Origin: Zhengella mangrovi
GTDB taxonomy: Bacteria > Pseudomonadota > Alphaproteobacteria > Rhizobiales > Rhizobiaceae
NCBI RefSeq assembly: GCF_002727065.1
Contig: NZ_PDVP01000016.1
Coordinates: forward strand, 56,529 to 120,528
DNA length: 64,000 nucleotides
Direction of reading: 5' to 3'
Shown piece by piece: positions 22,300-30,793 of this stretch (its first letter is position 1; each line of letters starts with the position of its first letter). Position numbers and translations under genes: made by a program. The notes under the pieces are model-generated. The model saw only the letters and a program-made list of their open reading frames with translations, was not told where the DNA came from and made no database searches.

Positions 22300-23220
22300 C
22301 TATTTGACGATGGACAGTTCGCCCGGCGCAGCCCGCGCCGCCGCGTTCGACCGTGCCGTGGCGATCATGATGAAAAGCGTCAGGATGTAGGGCGCCGCGT
22401 TGAAGAAGTAGTAGCCCTGGCTGATGCCGACCGATTGCAGCGCCGGGCCGATGGCCCCGGCCGCCCCGAACAGCAGGGCTGCCAGGATGCAGCGCAGCGG
22501 GTTCCAGCGCGCGAAGATCACCAGCGCGACGGCCATCAGGCCCTGGCCCGACGACAGGCCCTCGTTCCATGACCCGGGATAGGACAGCGACAGGAACGCT
22601 CCGCCCGTGCCGGCCAGGAAACCGCCCAGCGCCGTGGCGATGATGCGCACCGCGACCGGGTTGACACCCATGGCGCGCGCGGCCGGCTCGCTGTCGCCCG
22701 TCATCCGCAGGATCAGGCCCCAGCGGGTATTGGCCAGCGCCCACCACATGACGAAGGCCACCGCGATGCCGATGAAGAACAGGGGATTGATCTCCAGCGC
22801 CTTCGCCAGCGCCGTGTTGGACGACCACCCGCCCAGCGGCAGGGCCTCCAGCCGCGGCGCGGAGGGCTGGATGTAAGGCTTGCCGAAGAAGAACGCGACG
22901 CCGGTGCCGAAGCTCATCATGGCGATGCCGACGGCAATGTCGTTGACGCGCGGCAGGCTGCAGATCGCGCCGTGCAGGAGGCCGAGAAACACGCCGGAAA
23001 TGCCAGCCGCCAGGACACCGGCCCACGGCGATCCCGTCTGGTAGGAGACGGCGTAGCCGACCATGGCGCCAAGCACCAGGTTGCCTTCGAGTCCGAGATT
23101 GATGCGCCCGGATTTCTCCGTCAGCGTCTCGCCCAGCGCGACGAACATGAAGGGCGTGGAGACGCGGATCGCGCCGCCCAGCATGGCAATCAGGATGGTG
23201 GCTAGCGCGTGTTCGCTCAT
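22300..23220 (-). CDS. ABC transporter permease, BmpC/YufQ type
   Basis: This is a 306-aa polytopic permease of the branched-chain/ribose type. Hydrophobic helices cover most of its length. The pattern EKSGRINLGLEGNLVLGAMV is typical of the second permease of BMP-family nucleoside transporters. The start at 23220 overlaps the stop of the other permease (ATGA). It works with the ATPase at 18989 and the binding protein at 24406. Confidence 0.9.
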   Translation of the reverse strand: MSEHALATILIAMLGGAIRVSTPFMFVALGETLTEKSGRINLGLEGNLVLGAMVGYAVSYQTGSPWAGVLAAGISGVFLGLLHGAICSLPRVNDIAVGIAMMSFGTGVAFFFGKPYIQPSAPRLEALPLGGWSSNTALAKALEINPLFFIGIAVAFVMWWALANTRWGLILRMTGDSEPAARAMGVNPVAVRIIATALGGFLAGTGGAFLSLSYPGSWNEGLSSGQGLMAVALVIFARWNPLRCILAALLFGAAGAIGPALQSVGISQGYYFFNAAPYILTLFIMIATARSNAAARAAPGELSIVK

Positions 23221-24323
23221 GTCCGGTCCACCTCGCTGGAGGGTTTGAAGATCGCGAAGCGCCCGTGCAGCGTTTCGCTGGCCAGCAGCACCACGAAGAT
23301 GATGCCCTGCAGCACCAGCGCGGTCGCGTCGGGCATGTCCATGCGCCGCTGGATCAGCCCGCCCGAGGCCTCGATAGCGCCGAACATGATCGCCACCGGC
23401 ACGATGACGAGCGGGTTGTGACGCGCCACGAAGGAAACGAGGATGCCGGTGAAGCCGTAGCCGGCCACCAGCGAGGCGTTCGCCTGGCCGTGGATGGCGG
23501 CCACCTCGTAGAACCCGGCGAGCCCCGCCGCGCCGCCGGCAATGGCCGAGCAGGAGACGATGAGCTTGCCCACCGGAAGGCCCTGGGCGAGCGCGGCGCG
23601 CGGATTGCCGCCGGTCACCCGCGCGGCAAAACCGAAGGTCGTCCGGGCCATCAGGAAGTAGAGCAGAACCGCGAGCACGACCCCTGCGACCAGCCCCCAG
23701 TGCACGTCCGTGCCGGGGATGGATCCGACCATGTAGTCCTTGCCTATCGGCATGGTCGATGGCTTGTTCTGCGAGGCCGGATCGCGCAGCGGTCCCTCGA
23801 CGAAGAAATTCATGATCGCGATGGCGATATAGGTGAGCAGCAGCGTCGAGATGGTCTCGTTGACGCCGCGCGCATGGCGCAGCCAGCCGGCGATGGCGTT
23901 CCAGCCCGCGCCGGCGAGGATCGCGAAGATCGCCATCAGCAGCAGGGTGAGCGCGACCGGCATGCCCGAAGACACCAGCGGAATGGCGATCGCCGCCGCC
24001 GCGAAACCGCCGAGCACCAGCGCGCCCTCGGCACCGATCATCGTCAGGCCGATCTGGGCCGGTATGGCGAAGGCGAGGCCTGTGAGGATCAGCGGGGCCG
24101 AGCGCTGCAGCGTGTTCTGGAAGGAGAACGACGTTCCGAAGCCGCCGCGCCAGACGAGTTGGAAGAAATCCGCCGGGCTCTTGCCCAGCAGCAGCAGGAA
24201 GCAGGAGAACAGGATCGCCGAGGCGATCAGCGCGCCGAGCGGAATCGCCACTTTCTCGATCGCGCCGAGCAGGCGTGCCGACGGGCGGAAGGGGCGGGGC
24301 GGAATCGTGTCGATGGCGGCCAT
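23217..24323 (-). CDS. ABC transporter permease, BmpB/YufP type
   Basis: This is a 368-aa polytopic permease, first of the pair. IPAQIGLTMIGAEGALVLGG corresponds to the conserved loop of YufP-like permeases. There is an N-terminal cytoplasmic stretch of about 25 residues before the first helix. It lies 82 bp after the binding-protein gene and couples by four bases to the second permease. Confidence 0.9.
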   Translation of the reverse strand: MAAIDTIPPRPFRPSARLLGAIEKVAIPLGALIASAILFSCFLLLLGKSPADFFQLVWRGGFGTSFSFQNTLQRSAPLILTGLAFAIPAQIGLTMIGAEGALVLGGFAAAAIAIPLVSSGMPVALTLLLMAIFAILAGAGWNAIAGWLRHARGVNETISTLLLTYIAIAIMNFFVEGPLRDPASQNKPSTMPIGKDYMVGSIPGTDVHWGLVAGVVLAVLLYFLMARTTFGFAARVTGGNPRAALAQGLPVGKLIVSCSAIAGGAAGLAGFYEVAAIHGQANASLVAGYGFTGILVSFVARHNPLVIVPVAIMFGAIEASGGLIQRRMDMPDATALVLQGIIFVVLLASETLHGRFAIFKPSSEVDRT

Positions 24324-24405
24324 GACCGGGCGATGTCCAGGGAACTTCGGGAATTGCCGGCAGCCCGACCGGGGGCATTGGCCAGGGGCTGCCGGCGCTT
24401 GCGGA

Positions 24406-25521
24406 TCAGGTGATCGAGCCGATCACGCCGTCCAGCAGGTAATCCATGCCGTCCAGGTACGGATCGTAGTTGTCGTAGGTCTTGTCGATGACGACCTTGC
24501 CGGTGTTGTCCTTGAGCGGCCCGACATAGATCGGCTTCTTTTCCTTCAGCCCGGCGATCGCGGCCTCGGCCGCCTTGATCGCCTCCGGCGTGGCGCCGGC
24601 GCCGAACGGCGTGTTCTGCACCATGTCGTTGTCATAGCCGCCGACCACGACATTCGGCAGCGCCTCGCCCTTGGCCAGCATGTCGGCATACATCTTGTAG
24701 ATGGTTTCCCACTTGTATTCGGCACCGGTGATGAACCCTTTCGGGGCCAGCGGGGCCTGGGAGGCATTGTGACCGCAGGACTTCACGCCGCGGCTTTCGG
24801 CCGTTTCGATTACCACCTTCGGACCGTCAACGTGGCAGGTCAGTACGTCGCAGCCGGCATCGACCAGCGCGTTGGCGGCTTCCGCCTCGCGAACCGGCAG
24901 CGACCAGTCGCCGGTGAAAATCACCTGCACGGTGGCATTCGGATTGACCGAGCGCGCGCCGAGCAGCACCGAGTTGATGTTGGAGAGCACGGTCGGGATC
25001 GGCTTGGCGGCCACGAAGCCGATCTTGCCAGTCGCCGACGACAGGCCGGCGGCGACGCCGTCCACGTAGTGGGCCTGGTTGAGGTAGCAGAAATAGCTGC
25101 CGGCGTTCGACGGGTCGGTGTCCTTGTTCCAGAGCGGCGCGGCATGGCGGAACTGGACGTCCGGATACTTGGCGGCGAGATCGGTCACGAACGGCTTGTA
25201 GTAGCCGAACGACGTCGCCAGGATGAGGTTGGCGCCATCCAGGTTGATCATGCTCTCCATCGACTTGGCGACCGCGTCGGTCTCCGGCACGTTCTCCTCT
25301 TCGATCACCTTGACGTTCGGTACCTTCTTGAGGATTTCCATGGCCACCGCGTGGGCCTGGTTCCAGCCGAAGTCGTCACGCGGGCCGACATAGACGGCAC
25401 CGAGAACGACTTCGTCGGCCGCACGGGCCGGCGCGAGGGCGCCGAGCGGCAAAGCGGTGGAGGCCAGGCCCGCCAGCCCGGTCTTGAGCAGTGAACGGCG
25501 GGACATTCCTTCATGTGACAT
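24406..25521 (-). CDS. BMP-family substrate-binding protein (Tat-exported)
   Basis: This is a 371-aa periplasmic binding protein of the BMP/PnrA family that normally binds purine nucleosides or related small ring compounds. A twin-arginine signal is seen at the N-terminus (MSRRSLLKTGLAG, hydrophobic stretch, ending APARAAD). The mature protein starts with VVLGAVYVGPRDDFGWN, the typical first strand and ligand loop. The start at 25521 is preceded by AGGAG at 8 bases. It is the first gene of the ten-gene biuret operon, and a TTGCATACAA site lies about 265 bp upstream. Likely ligand: biuret/triuret or an oxidised purine, unresolved. Confidence 0.88.
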   Translation of the reverse strand: MSHEGMSRRSLLKTGLAGLASTALPLGALAPARAADEVVLGAVYVGPRDDFGWNQAHAVAMEILKKVPNVKVIEEENVPETDAVAKSMESMINLDGANLILATSFGYYKPFVTDLAAKYPDVQFRHAAPLWNKDTDPSNAGSYFCYLNQAHYVDGVAAGLSSATGKIGFVAAKPIPTVLSNINSVLLGARSVNPNATVQVIFTGDWSLPVREAEAANALVDAGCDVLTCHVDGPKVVIETAESRGVKSCGHNASQAPLAPKGFITGAEYKWETIYKMYADMLAKGEALPNVVVGGYDNDMVQNTPFGAGATPEAIKAAEAAIAGLKEKKPIYVGPLKDNTGKVVIDKTYDNYDPYLDGMDYLLDGVIGSIT

Positions 25522-25785
25522 AGATCCAGCTCCTGGTTCGATCGCCTGTCCGAGGCATTCAGGTGCGATGGGCCGAAGCGGCGCCATCCCCGTGAACAAG
25601 CAAAGCAAGCGGTGTGCCAGTTGATCAGGCGGCCACGATTTGCATGAATTTCATAGATTTTTCATGAGGTTGAATTGGAACTCATGTCACGCGTCGCGAT
25701 CCCGCGAAAAGGATCTGCAAAAGCAAAAGCCTATTCATTGCGCAGCTTTTCATAAATGCATATTTTTTATGCGAATATCATTGAA
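25522..25785. other. AT-rich promoter region of the biuret operon
   Basis: The gap between the BMP binding protein and the 2OG dioxygenase is markedly AT-rich compared with its surroundings. It contains several TGCAT-type elements (around 25640 and 25757) and an inverted repeat GCATA-N6-TATGC (about 25758-25773). No open reading frame is convincing. It probably holds the operon promoter and further regulator sites, with a long 5' leader. Confidence 0.5.
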
Positions 25786-25795
25786 TTGCATACAA
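25786..25795. promoter_or_regulatory. Candidate GntR operator TTGCATACAA upstream of the biuret operon
   Basis: This is the same 10-mer as at 14691, within a 13-base identity (AATTGCATACAAC). It lies upstream of the BMP binding-protein gene, in the AT-rich region after the preceding gene's terminator. It supports coordinate control of this operon and atzF, probably by the GntR at 16447. Confidence 0.6.
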
Positions 25796-25798
25796 CAA

Positions 25799-25822
25799 GG
25801 GCGGAGCCTGCCGCTCCGCCCC
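25799..25822 (-). terminator. Hairpin after the 2OG dioxygenase gene
   Basis: On the minus strand GGGCGGAG - CGGCAGG - CTCCGCCC (8-bp stem) is followed by TTGTTGTATG. It starts about 30 bases after the dioxygenase stop. The weak T-run makes it a plausible but not ideal intrinsic terminator. It isolates this operon from the biuret operon downstream. Confidence 0.6.
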
Positions 25823-25852
25823 GGTGATGCCTTGCCGTGCCTTGCTGTCGTG

Positions 25853-26815
25853 TCAGACCAGCCCGCTCTTGGCATAAGTCGGGTTCAGGCGGCTCTCCAG
25901 GTAGTCCGCACCGCTGATCGGCGGGTATTTCGCCGGCCGGCCGGGACCGGCACAGGTGGGCAGGCATGCGACCAGTGCATCGGGGTTCGGATCGAGGAAA
26001 AACGCGACGGAATGGCGTTCCCGTCCGGCCGGGTTGACCACCCGGTGTGGCGTCGAGACATAGGTGTCGTTGGTCCAGCGCATCAGGCAATCGCCGATGT
26101 TGCAGACATAGGCGCCCGGCACGTGGGGCGCCGGCAGCCAGGCGCCGTCGCGGGTACGCACTTCCAGCCCGCCCGCGTCATCGGTCATCAGCAGCGTGAC
26201 GCAGCCATAGTCGGTGTGCTCGCCCGCGCCCAGCTGGCCTGTCTCCAGGCTGGCCGGCCGCTCGGGGTAATGCAGCAGCCGCAGCGTGGCCAGCGGCCGG
26301 TCGAGCTTGTCCTCGAAGAATTCCGCCGGCATGCCGAGGTCGGTGGCAAAGGCGCGGTGCAGCAGCCGGCCCAGCGACCAGGCCGCGTCGAAATAGGCCA
26401 GCATGGTGTCGCGGAAGGCTGCATCCTCGGGCCACAGGTTCAGCGCCCGGAACCGTGCGCCTGCAAGGATTTCCGGATCGTCCGCCGCCAGGTCGAGCCC
26501 GATGTTGAACGCCTCCTTGATATCCGCCGGCTTGCCGGGGTCGAGCGCTTCGCCTTTCATCGGGATATAGCCGCGGTTGCCGGAGGCGGCGGAATAGAGC
26601 GCCTTGCGCTTCTCCGCGTCCGGCGAGGCGAAGAAACGTTCGGCCCGCGAAAACACGTCTCCGATGAGGCCCTCGGACACGCCGTGCCCGGTGATGTAGA
26701 AGAAGCCGATACCCCGGCAGGCACGGCCGATCGCCCCGGCCACCTGCGCGAGACCCTCCGGACCGCCCGCGCGCAGCGGCGAAAGATCGATGATCGGAAT
26801 GTCGGCACCAGTCAT
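25853..26815 (-). CDS. 2-oxoglutarate/Fe(II)-dependent dioxygenase, isopenicillin-N-synthase-like (copy 1)
   Basis: This is a 320-aa enzyme of the non-haem iron family. The N-terminal DIOX_N part (PIIDLSPLRAGG; GFFYITGHGV) is followed by the 2OG-FeII_Oxy core. Iron ligands are His and Asp of GEHTDYGCVTLL and the distal His of STPHRV. The 2OG-binding Arg is in GRERHSVAFF. Two adjacent ATGs exist; the second (26815) sits at better distance from AGGAGG than 26818. It is the last gene after 8-oxoguanine deaminase (12 bp gap), pointing to an oxopurine or ureide substrate. The exact reaction is unknown. Confidence 0.85.
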   Translation of the reverse strand: MTGADIPIIDLSPLRAGGPEGLAQVAGAIGRACRGIGFFYITGHGVSEGLIGDVFSRAERFFASPDAEKRKALYSAASGNRGYIPMKGEALDPGKPADIKEAFNIGLDLAADDPEILAGARFRALNLWPEDAAFRDTMLAYFDAAWSLGRLLHRAFATDLGMPAEFFEDKLDRPLATLRLLHYPERPASLETGQLGAGEHTDYGCVTLLMTDDAGGLEVRTRDGAWLPAPHVPGAYVCNIGDCLMRWTNDTYVSTPHRVVNPAGRERHSVAFFLDPNPDALVACLPTCAGPGRPAKYPPISGADYLESRLNPTYAKSGLV

Positions 26816-26827
26816 CATGCCCTCCTC

Positions 26828-28189
26828 TCAGGCAAAGGCGCGCGCCGCCGCGGAATGATCGGCGATCAGCTTCGCCACGTCGAGGCCGGGAATTTCGCCG
26901 TCAACGACGCGCCACTGGCCCGCCACCATCACCCGGTCGGCGCGGCTCGCGCCGCAATGCACCAGCGCCGCGATCGGGTCATGCACGCCGGAAAAACGCA
27001 ACTCGTCCAGCGTGAACAGCGCCAGGTCCGCCTGCTTGCCCGCGGCAATCTCGCCGATGTCGGTGCGGCCGAGACAGCGCGCAGACCCCGTTGTCGCCCA
27101 GCGCAGCGCATCGCGATGGGTGACGCGTTCGGCCGATTCATATCCCAGCCGGTTGACCATCAGGGCATGGCGCACCTCCTCCATCAGGTTGGAGGAATCG
27201 TTGGAGGCCGACCCGTCGACGCCGAGTCCGACCGGGCTGCCCGCCGCCTCCAGGTCGAGCGTCTTGCAGAAGCCGGAGGCGAGCACCGCGTTGGAGGTCG
27301 GGCAATGACAGACACCGACGCCGTGCCGCCCCAGCCTCTCGCAATCCTCGCAGGTGAAATGGATACCGTGAGCCAGCCAGACCCGCGGCTGCAGCCAGTG
27401 GCAATCCTCCAGCCAGTCGATCGGCCGGTAGCCGAAGGTTGCCTTGCAGAAGTCTTCCTCGTCCTTCGTTTCCGCCAGGTGCGTGTGCAGCCGGCAATCG
27501 TATTGTTCGGCCAGCGCCGCGCTGCCGCGCATGGTCCCGATCGTCGCGTTGAACGGCGCGCAGGGCGCCAGCGCGATCTGCGTCATCGCGCCGTCGGACG
27601 GGTCGTGATAGGCGCGCAGCACCCGCTCGCTGTCGGCAAGGATCGTGTCCTCGTCCTGCACGATGGTGTCGGGCGGAATTGCGCCGTCCTTCTGCGAAAG
27701 GGACAGCGAGCCCCGCGCCACCGTGGTCCGGATTCCCAGCGCACGCGCCTCGTCCACCTCGATGTCGGTGGCATCCTCCAGCCCGTCGTAGTGCATGTAG
27801 TTGTGGTCCATCGCGGTGGTGCAGCCCGAAAGCAGCAGTTCCGCGTAGGCCAGCCGCGCCCCGACCCGGAACATGTCGCGGTTGAGCCGGCTCCAGATCG
27901 GGTAGAGCGCCACGAGCCAGGGAAAAAGCTCCTTGTCGCGCGCGGCCGGATGCGCCCTGCACAGCGTCTGGAAGAAATGGTGATGCGTGTTGATCAGGCC
28001 TGGTAGCACGACGTGGCGCGAGGCATCGAACGTCCTGTCCACGGGCTGCGCCGGCGACTTGCCGCTGGCCACCAGCTCGACGATGCGACTGCCTTCGACA
28101 ACGACGCCGCCGCCGGCGGCGTCTGCGAGAATGGCAAGCGGATTCCGGATCCAGGTTCTCACGGGCGTCTTGTCTCCAGGGAAAGTCAT
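26828..28189 (-). CDS. 8-oxoguanine deaminase
   Basis: This is a 453-aa amidohydrolase (COG0402). It closely resembles the characterised Pseudomonas 8-oxoguanine deaminase as I remember it: start TWIRNPLAI, NTHHHFFQTL (zinc-binding His pair), LAPCAPF, LHTHLAETKDEEDF, HGIHF, CHCPTSNAVLASG, GLGVDGSASND, and a C-terminal LDELRFSGVHDPIAALV. Reaction: 8-oxoguanine to urate plus ammonia. The start at 28189 overlaps the stop of the upstream gene (ATGA). It places urate as a likely intermediate of the island. Confidence 0.9.
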   Translation of the reverse strand: MTFPGDKTPVRTWIRNPLAILADAAGGGVVVEGSRIVELVASGKSPAQPVDRTFDASRHVVLPGLINTHHHFFQTLCRAHPAARDKELFPWLVALYPIWSRLNRDMFRVGARLAYAELLLSGCTTAMDHNYMHYDGLEDATDIEVDEARALGIRTTVARGSLSLSQKDGAIPPDTIVQDEDTILADSERVLRAYHDPSDGAMTQIALAPCAPFNATIGTMRGSAALAEQYDCRLHTHLAETKDEEDFCKATFGYRPIDWLEDCHWLQPRVWLAHGIHFTCEDCERLGRHGVGVCHCPTSNAVLASGFCKTLDLEAAGSPVGLGVDGSASNDSSNLMEEVRHALMVNRLGYESAERVTHRDALRWATTGSARCLGRTDIGEIAAGKQADLALFTLDELRFSGVHDPIAALVHCGASRADRVMVAGQWRVVDGEIPGLDVAKLIADHSAAARAFA

Positions 28190-28785
28190 GCCGGGCCGAG
28201 GAAGGCCGGAAGGCGCGTTTCGACGCGCTTGAGAAAGGCGGCCCGGCTGGCGGGCGTGGAGACGTCCATCAGGTAATGGGCCATGAACAGCGTCCGGCAT
28301 CGCCGCGCGAAGAGGGCACGGATACCGCGCAGGATCGTCTTCCGGCCCGGTTGCCCGACCAGGATCGACCACCAGCGCGGCGCGCCGCATGTCGTGACGA
28401 CAGCGCAACGGGTGATCCCCGTCAGCAGCGGACGGATCGGCGCATTGTCCGGCGATACCTGGAAGGCGAACCCCGGCGTGAACACCCGCTCGAACCAGCC
28501 CTTGAGCATGGCCGGCAGGCCGTACCACCAGGTGGGATAGATGACGACCAGCGCCTCCGCCGCCTTGAGCCGCGCCGCGTGATCCGGCAGTGGATGAGTC
28601 TCCCGCGTCAGGTCGTTGTAGCCGCGCCGCTCGCCCTCATCCATGACCGGGTCGAAACGCTCCGCGTAGAGATCGATCCAGTCGACCGTGTGGCCTGCGT
28701 GCTCCAGCGCCTTGCGCGCCGTCCCGGCCACAGCCGCCACGTAGCTGTCCGGCACCGGATGGCAATAGACCATCAGCACCCTCAT
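28186..28785 (-). CDS. NAD(P)H dehydrogenase (quinone)/flavodoxin-fold oxidoreductase
   Basis: This is a 199-aa flavoprotein of the NQO1/KefF/MdaB family: VLMVYCHPVPDSY for the FMN-phosphate loop, and IYPTWWYGLPAMLKGWFERVF, the characteristic family core. It probably reduces a quinone or supplies electrons. The role in purine breakdown is unclear; it could handle quinoid/oxidised intermediates. It is coupled to the 8-oxoguanine deaminase by four bases and lies 43 bp after the CDA deaminase. Confidence 0.85.
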   Translation of the reverse strand: MRVLMVYCHPVPDSYVAAVAGTARKALEHAGHTVDWIDLYAERFDPVMDEGERRGYNDLTRETHPLPDHAARLKAAEALVVIYPTWWYGLPAMLKGWFERVFTPGFAFQVSPDNAPIRPLLTGITRCAVVTTCGAPRWWSILVGQPGRKTILRGIRALFARRCRTLFMAHYLMDVSTPASRAAFLKRVETRLPAFLGPA

Positions 28786-28828
28786 GCCCCGCTCCGCACG
28801 TGTTGCGATGCGCGTCCGGCAGGCACCA

Positions 28829-29320
28829 TCACGCGTCTCCTGTCCAGAAGCCTTCGTGCACCACGGCGCTTTCCTCGGCCAGCAGCGGCCCCTCGACCGT
28901 CACCATGCGCTGCCCCGCGGCAAAAACCGCCCGGCAGGGCAGGTCCATCGTCAGGTTTTCAGGGTCCGGTCCGATCAGGTCCTTCAGCGCCTTCTCGCTC
29001 ATGCCGTGGAGGACATGGCCGACACCCGCCCAGTAAACCGATCCGGCGCACATGGCGCAGGGCTCCGCGCTCGTCACCATGGTGCACTCGGCCAGTTCCT
29101 CCGCGGTGAACCGCAGCGACGCCTCGGTCATCAGGTTGCGCTCGGCATGGCCGGTCCGGTCGCCCTTCGTGCCGCAGGTGTTCATCGCCTCCAGCAGGAT
29201 TTCGCCGTCAGGCCCGGCCAGCAGCGCCCCGAAAGGATGATCGCCGCGCGCACGGGATTCCGTGGCCAGTTCGATGGTGCGGCGCAGCAGCGCCTCTTTG
29301 CGAGCGGAAGAAATGGTCAT
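28829..29320 (-). CDS. CDA-superfamily deaminase (guanine/nucleobase deaminase type)
   Basis: This is a 163-aa zinc deaminase with the two zinc motifs GHAERNL (His-Ala-Glu) and SAEPCAMCAG (Cys-x-x-Cys). The form resembles GuaD/TadA-related nucleoside deaminases rather than housekeeping TadA (no tRNA-binding features). The start at 29320 is the first ATG after the divergent promoter. As first gene of the 8-oxoguanine deaminase operon, guanine to xanthine is the obvious reaction. Other amino-heterocycles are possible. Confidence 0.82.
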   Translation of the reverse strand: MTISSARKEALLRRTIELATESRARGDHPFGALLAGPDGEILLEAMNTCGTKGDRTGHAERNLMTEASLRFTAEELAECTMVTSAEPCAMCAGSVYWAGVGHVLHGMSEKALKDLIGPDPENLTMDLPCRAVFAAGQRMVTVEGPLLAEESAVVHEGFWTGDA

Positions 29321-29398
29321 GCAGCACCTGCCTTTTTGAAGGAGGCTAGCGCCATGATGCTGCACTGCGCAAGACAAATTTGCGCATCATTTATTCAT

Positions 29399-29408
29399 TT
29401 GTATGCTT
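29399..29408. promoter_or_regulatory. Candidate GntR operator (TTGTATGCTT) in the divergent purine promoter region
   Basis: TTGTATGCTT matches 8 of 10 positions of TTGTATGCAA, the reverse complement of the sites at 14691 and 25786. It lies about 80 bp upstream of the CDA deaminase start. Nearby GCGCAA-N7-TTGCGC (29367-29385) is another inverted repeat. It suggests that purine deamination and biuret hydrolysis are controlled together. Weaker than the two exact sites. Confidence 0.45.
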
Positions 29409-29544
29409 TGCACATTTTTTGACCAATACGTGGTGATTTTGCATTCACTCATGATCGGGCTCCTTTGAAAGCCACATCGCAAAGCTGGATGAAAGCAAGC
29501 GATATCAGAGCCTTGATCCCGGCACGCCTGAATTGGCATGACCC

Positions 29545-29725
29545 ATGCATCGTCAAAGGCACGAGTAGAAGCGGTCAGGGGACGTGCCCGGGACATTGCT
29601 CGCCAGGACCCGCAAACTTGTCCGGAGGCGACCCCGTGCCCAAGCCTGTCTACCTTCTCTCATCTTCTCCCGAGCGACAAAGCCGGTTCGTCCCCTGCGG
29701 GGTGCGTGCCGGCTTTCCTTTTCCC
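29545..29725 (+). ncRNA. Structured leader, candidate NMT1-type (xanthine/urate) riboswitch
   Basis: The 5' leader of the NMT1-type transporter operon folds into a compact element at 29589-29636. Stem 1 is CGGG/CCCG and the inner loop is ACATTGC. Stem 2 is TCGCC/GGCGA (29600-29604 with 29627-29631) and the small loop is A/GGA. Stem 3 is GGAC/GTCC, closed by a 10-base loop. A long terminator follows at 29679. Three stems with two internal loops is the arrangement of the NMT1 motif (xanthine-I riboswitch), which is found before NMT1 ABC-transporter and purine-oxidation genes in proteobacteria. Upstream GGCACG (29558) can pair with CGTGCC (29635-29640), offering an alternative fold. The class assignment rests on architecture and gene context; I could not run a covariance search. 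Confidence 0.6.
29679..29724 (+). terminator. Intrinsic terminator in the leader of the NMT1 operon
   Basis: AAAGCCGG (29679-29686) pairs with CCGGCTTT (29709-29716). Inside, CCCC-TGC-GGGG (29692-29702) extends the hairpin. The run TTTCCTTTTCCC follows. It ends 63 bp before the first start codon, and no gene precedes it on this strand. It is therefore most likely an attenuator controlled by the upstream structured RNA. Confidence 0.75.
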
Positions 29726-29787
29726 ACCGGTCCATCCCGTCCCGGCCAACCCTCACCGGGCCAAACAGCACAAGGAAGGTCTTTGAC

Positions 29788-30786
29788 ATGCTGAAATCCC
29801 TTACCGCCAAGCTTGCCGCCGGCGCCGTGGCGCTGGCTGCCCTTTCCATGCCGGCCGCTGCTGCCGACAAGGTCACCTACCAGCTCGACTGGCTGCCGGG
29901 CGGCGACAAGGCCCCCATCTACGTCTGCATCCAGAAGGGCTTCTGCGCCGATGCCGGCCTCGACGTCTCCATCGAGCAGGGCCGCGGCTCGTCGGAAGCC
30001 ATTACCAAGATCGCCACCGGCACCTCCGACATCGGTTCCGCCGATATCGGCGCGCTCATGGCGGCCCGCGTCAACGAAGGCGTTGCCGTCAGCGCTGTGA
30101 TGTCGCTGTTCAACAAGGGTCCCCATGCCTTCTACACGGTCAAGGGCAACGGCATCGAGACGATCGCCGACATCAAGGACAAGAAGGTGGCAACCTCGCC
30201 CTTCACCTCGTCCAACGTCTTCCTGCCGCTGGTGCTCGCCGACATCGGCCTCACAGAGGGCGACATCACGCTGACAAAGTCCGATCCGGGCGCCCTCGGC
30301 CCGCTGTTGATGACCGGCGGCACGGACGCCATCATCGCCTGGGTCACCGACGTTTCGCGCTACACCGGCCAGGCCAAGGAAGCCGGCAAGGAGATCATCG
30401 TCCTGCCGTGGTCGGCGGCCGGTCTCGAACTCTACTCGGCCTCGCTGATCGCCTCCGACAAGTTCCTCGCCGAACGCCCGGATGTTGCCAAGCGGTTCAT
30501 CGACGCCTTCAAGAAGTCGGTCGAGTTCGTGAAGGAAAACCCGACGGAAGCCGCCGCCGCGGTGACCGCCATGGTGCCGGAACTGAAGTCCGAGGCGGTC
30601 GAGGGCTCGGTCAACGACACCCTGGTCCTGATCTTCAACGACGTTACCGAGGCCGACGGCCTTGGCGTCTTCAAGCCTGAACGCCTGAAGGCCACCTGGG
30701 AGCGCGTCTCCAAGGCCCAGGGCCTCGACACGACGAAACTCGACCCCGAAACCATCGTCAACCGCGACTTCGTGCCCGGAAGCTGA
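29788..30786 (+). CDS. NMT1/SsuA-type ABC transporter substrate-binding protein
   Basis: This is a 332-aa periplasmic protein. The signal peptide (about residues 1-26) ends PAAAADK. The NMT1/THI5-like domain starts VTYQLDWLPGGDKAPIYV, with the typical GSSEAITKIATG and DIGSADIGALM segments. AAGGAAGG sits 8 bases before the ATG. With the following ATPase and permease it forms a complete SsuABC-like importer. In this context, next to deaminases and a putative xanthine riboswitch, an oxopurine such as xanthine or urate is the likely cargo; pyrimidine or thiamine precursors are alternatives. Confidence 0.9.
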   Translation: MLKSLTAKLAAGAVALAALSMPAAAADKVTYQLDWLPGGDKAPIYVCIQKGFCADAGLDVSIEQGRGSSEAITKIATGTSDIGSADIGALMAARVNEGVAVSAVMSLFNKGPHAFYTVKGNGIETIADIKDKKVATSPFTSSNVFLPLVLADIGLTEGDITLTKSDPGALGPLLMTGGTDAIIAWVTDVSRYTGQAKEAGKEIIVLPWSAAGLELYSASLIASDKFLAERPDVAKRFIDAFKKSVEFVKENPTEAAAAVTAMVPELKSEAVEGSVNDTLVLIFNDVTEADGLGVFKPERLKATWERVSKAQGLDTTKLDPETIVNRDFVPGS

Positions 30787-30793
30787 GGCCATC

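Noticed and set aside
25640..28006. 788-aa open frame opposite the 2OG dioxygenase and 8-oxoguanine deaminase
   Set aside because: Shadow frame across two well-supported genes and a terminator; composition not protein-like.
29545..29725. TPP riboswitch before the NMT1/THI5-like transporter
   Set aside because: The conserved CTGAGA and the ACC-TGATC-type elements of the TPP aptamer are absent, and neighbouring genes concern purines rather than thiamine.
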